From an uncultured Clostridia bacterium (GTDB lineage Bacteria; Bacillota; Clostridia; TANB77; CAG-508): a stretch of 7,637 nucleotides of DNA. This document shows positions 6,673 through 7,637 of this stretch, piece by piece; the first letter of the stretch is position 1; each line of letters opens with the position of its first letter. The stretch is from NCBI GenBank assembly GCA_948585895.1, contig CAPBNZ010000046.1:6995-14631 (forward strand). The letters are read 5' to 3'. The notes below the pieces were generated by a model, which did no database searches, was not told where the DNA came from, and saw only the letters and a list, made by a program, of their open reading frames with translations. Position numbers and translations under genes: made by a program.

Positions 6673-7306
6673 AGAGCCAAATTCAAATTTCAACCAACAT
6701 CGATTAGCTGTGATTAGGTATGCAATAGAAAAGAATTTATCTATAGCAATAGCCAATTATAATAATTATACTAATATAAAAACAAATTTCCAAATGCCAA
6801 AACTAAAAGAAGATGAATGGGATAAAATACTAAACAATATTTCAGTAATCAGTTTTATGCAAGGATTGAACATTGGTAACAAAGTGTACAATGGATATTC
6901 AATTGTAACCAACAATAATAATGAAGAAGTGGTAACAGAAAATTCAATTTATATAGCAAATAATAATGATTCGATATACTATAGTATTTTTAAAAAGGGC
7001 TTAAATGAAAGCATGATGAATAATCGTAACTATATAGGCATATTCAATATGGATTTACAAAGGAAATCAAAAGAAGCATCTTTAGGTACATGCTATTATT
7101 ATCCAAAACTATTTTATGCAGATTATAATAGTGTAGTATATCAGACTGATGTAGAAAATTTAAAAAATTATAATGGAAATATATATCAATATATGAAAGA
7201 TAAACCTAATTTAGCAAAAGTATACTACACAGCACTAGGGCGAGAACGCTATGGTATGTACAAAGCCAATCGAAATATGGAAGAACTAATTAAAAATTAT
7301 AAGTAG
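6632..7306 (+). CDS. C-terminal part of the frameshifted membrane-anchored protein
   Basis: This frame contains the remainder of the 533-residue protein that starts at 5704. Its own first ATG at 6632 overlaps the upstream part and has no ribosome binding site (the preceding bases are TCAAAATTAAAAG), so it is unlikely to be translated independently. Genuine coding probably begins at 6659. Blocks visible are NFNQHRLAVIRYAIEKNLSI (19-38 of this frame), an Asn/Tyr-rich region with KVYNGYSIV, then CYYYPKLFYAD and a basic, Tyr-rich C-terminus ending NYK. The Asn/Tyr-rich composition matches the N-terminal part, which supports a single original gene. No membrane segment is present, consistent with an exported C-terminal domain. 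The next gene starts 17 bases after the stop. Confidence 0.6.
   Translation: MIKKYLMRTNGGIEEPNSNFNQHRLAVIRYAIEKNLSIAIANYNNYTNIKTNFQMPKLKEDEWDKILNNISVISFMQGLNIGNKVYNGYSIVTNNNNEEVVTENSIYIANNNDSIYYSIFKKGLNESMMNNRNYIGIFNMDLQRKSKEASLGTCYYYPKLFYADYNSVVYQTDVENLKNYNGNIYQYMKDKPNLAKVYYTALGRERYGMYKANRNMEELIKNYK
6655..6660 (+). other. Probable one-base insertion (frameshift point)
   Basis: The bases AACCAA interrupt the reading frame. Removing one of the two C bases gives GAG-AAC-AAT-GGC-GGT, reading DENNGGIEEPNSNF straight into the downstream frame. An A7 run at 6637-6643 is the only nearby homopolymer, but losing one A there would give KKYLMRTNGG, a less natural join. It may be a real mutation, an assembly error or, less likely, programmed +1 shifting. 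Confidence 0.55.
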
Positions 7307-7323
7307 TTAGAAGGAGGACGAAA

Positions 7324-7637
7324 ATGAATCTTGGTGATACATTTATAACGATATTTGTTATTTTATTAGTTGCATGCATATTTTTCATATTTCCATTAAT
7401 GGTAACAGCCAACCAAAGTGATAGTGCATCTCAAGTATCACTACAAACTTATATGACCAATTTTGTAAATGAAATATGTGATACAGGAAAAATAACAAAA
7501 GAAAGTTATGACAAATTAATAGAAACCATAACAGGACCAAATACTTATCAGATTGAAATAGAAGTAAAAATATTGGATGATAATCCAAGTAAAAAAATAA
7601 TAGAGGAAAATCCAAGTATTGATTTAACGAAAATAGA
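7324..7637 (+). CDS. TadE-like membrane-anchored protein, paralog of the 5103 gene (partial, runs off the window)
   Basis: The ATG at 7324 has AAGGAGG at 7311-7317, six bases upstream, and the frame is open to the window edge (104 complete codons). One hydrophobic helix at about residues 7-26 ends in FPLMVTANQSD. The ectodomain matches the 174-aa protein block for block: SLQTYMTNFVNEIC (39-52), KLIETITGPNTYQIEIEV (64-81) and DNPSKK (86-91). Aligned with an offset of four residues, Cys52 here equals Cys56 there, and Pro24 equals Pro28. The two differ in the N-terminal segment, where the other copy has a charged MSEKG start. A duplicated pseudopilin-like pair on either side of the large anchored protein is consistent with heteromeric minor subunits. 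The missing C-terminus prevents a length comparison. Confidence 0.72.
   Translation, partial: MNLGDTFITIFVILLVACIFFIFPLMVTANQSDSASQVSLQTYMTNFVNEICDTGKITKESYDKLIETITGPNTYQIEIEVKILDDNPSKKIIEENPSIDLTKI

Noticed and set aside
6658..6675. prfB-like programmed +1 frameshift at TAT-TGA
   Set aside because: A +1 shift there would reach the downstream frame, but there is no properly spaced Shine-Dalgarno stimulator and the tRNA would re-pair poorly. A one-base insertion gives a more natural protein sequence.
7385..7615. Minus-strand frame at the right edge
   Set aside because: It is fully antisense to the TadE-like paralog at 7324, whose homology to the 5103 gene proves the + strand reading.
1..7637. 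Sporulation SpoIIIA or competence ComG operon
   Set aside because: One F-type protein is compatible with either, but the small proteins lack ComG-type prepilin leaders, and the size and order of genes do not match SpoIIIA.

Overview
The window is AT-rich (roughly 70% A+T by eye) and uses the standard code: Trp is TGG, and two reading frames end in TGA. Every supported gene lies on the + strand behind a Bacillota-type Shine-Dalgarno (AAGGAGG, AGGAG or AAAGGA), with gaps of 12 to 76 bases. Together with the protein families, this suggests an uncultured, probably gut-associated member of the Clostridia. That placement is inference, because no marker gene is present.

Layout. Positions 1-72 hold the last codons of an upstream gene. 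A 692-residue polytopic membrane protein (138-2216) follows. It carries two type II secretion F-like cytoplasmic domains, like a TadB-TadC fusion or an archaellum/pilus platform protein. Next comes a run of small single-pass proteins whose N-terminal hydrophobic helix is followed by an extracytoplasmic domain: 268 aa (2229-3035), 151 aa (3053-3508), 143 aa (3545-3976), 133 aa (4051-4452) and 197 aa (4472-5065). Four of these five begin with variants of MENAxxAL. A TadE-like 174-aa protein (5103-5627) is followed by a perfect 13-bp hairpin. Then comes a 533-codon membrane-anchored gene broken by a one-base frameshift (5704-7306). The window ends inside a paralog of the 174-aa protein (7324 to the edge).

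How it may work together. A platform protein beside a set of pilin- or pseudopilin-like subunits is the arrangement of Tad and type IV pilus machines. My reading is that this is the platform-plus-subunits half of a Tad/type IV pilus-related envelope apparatus. The ATPase and any processing peptidase would lie outside the window, most likely upstream. None of the small proteins shows a classical prepilin leader, and most match no named family I can state with confidence, so the locus is a reasonable candidate for an undescribed Clostridia pilus-like or secretion system.

Regulation. Most of the window reads as one operon. Two internal control points are visible: a near-consensus sigma-A-type promoter at 3505-3533 and the hairpin at 5644-5673. 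No RNA genes, CRISPR array, insertion sequence or attachment site was seen.
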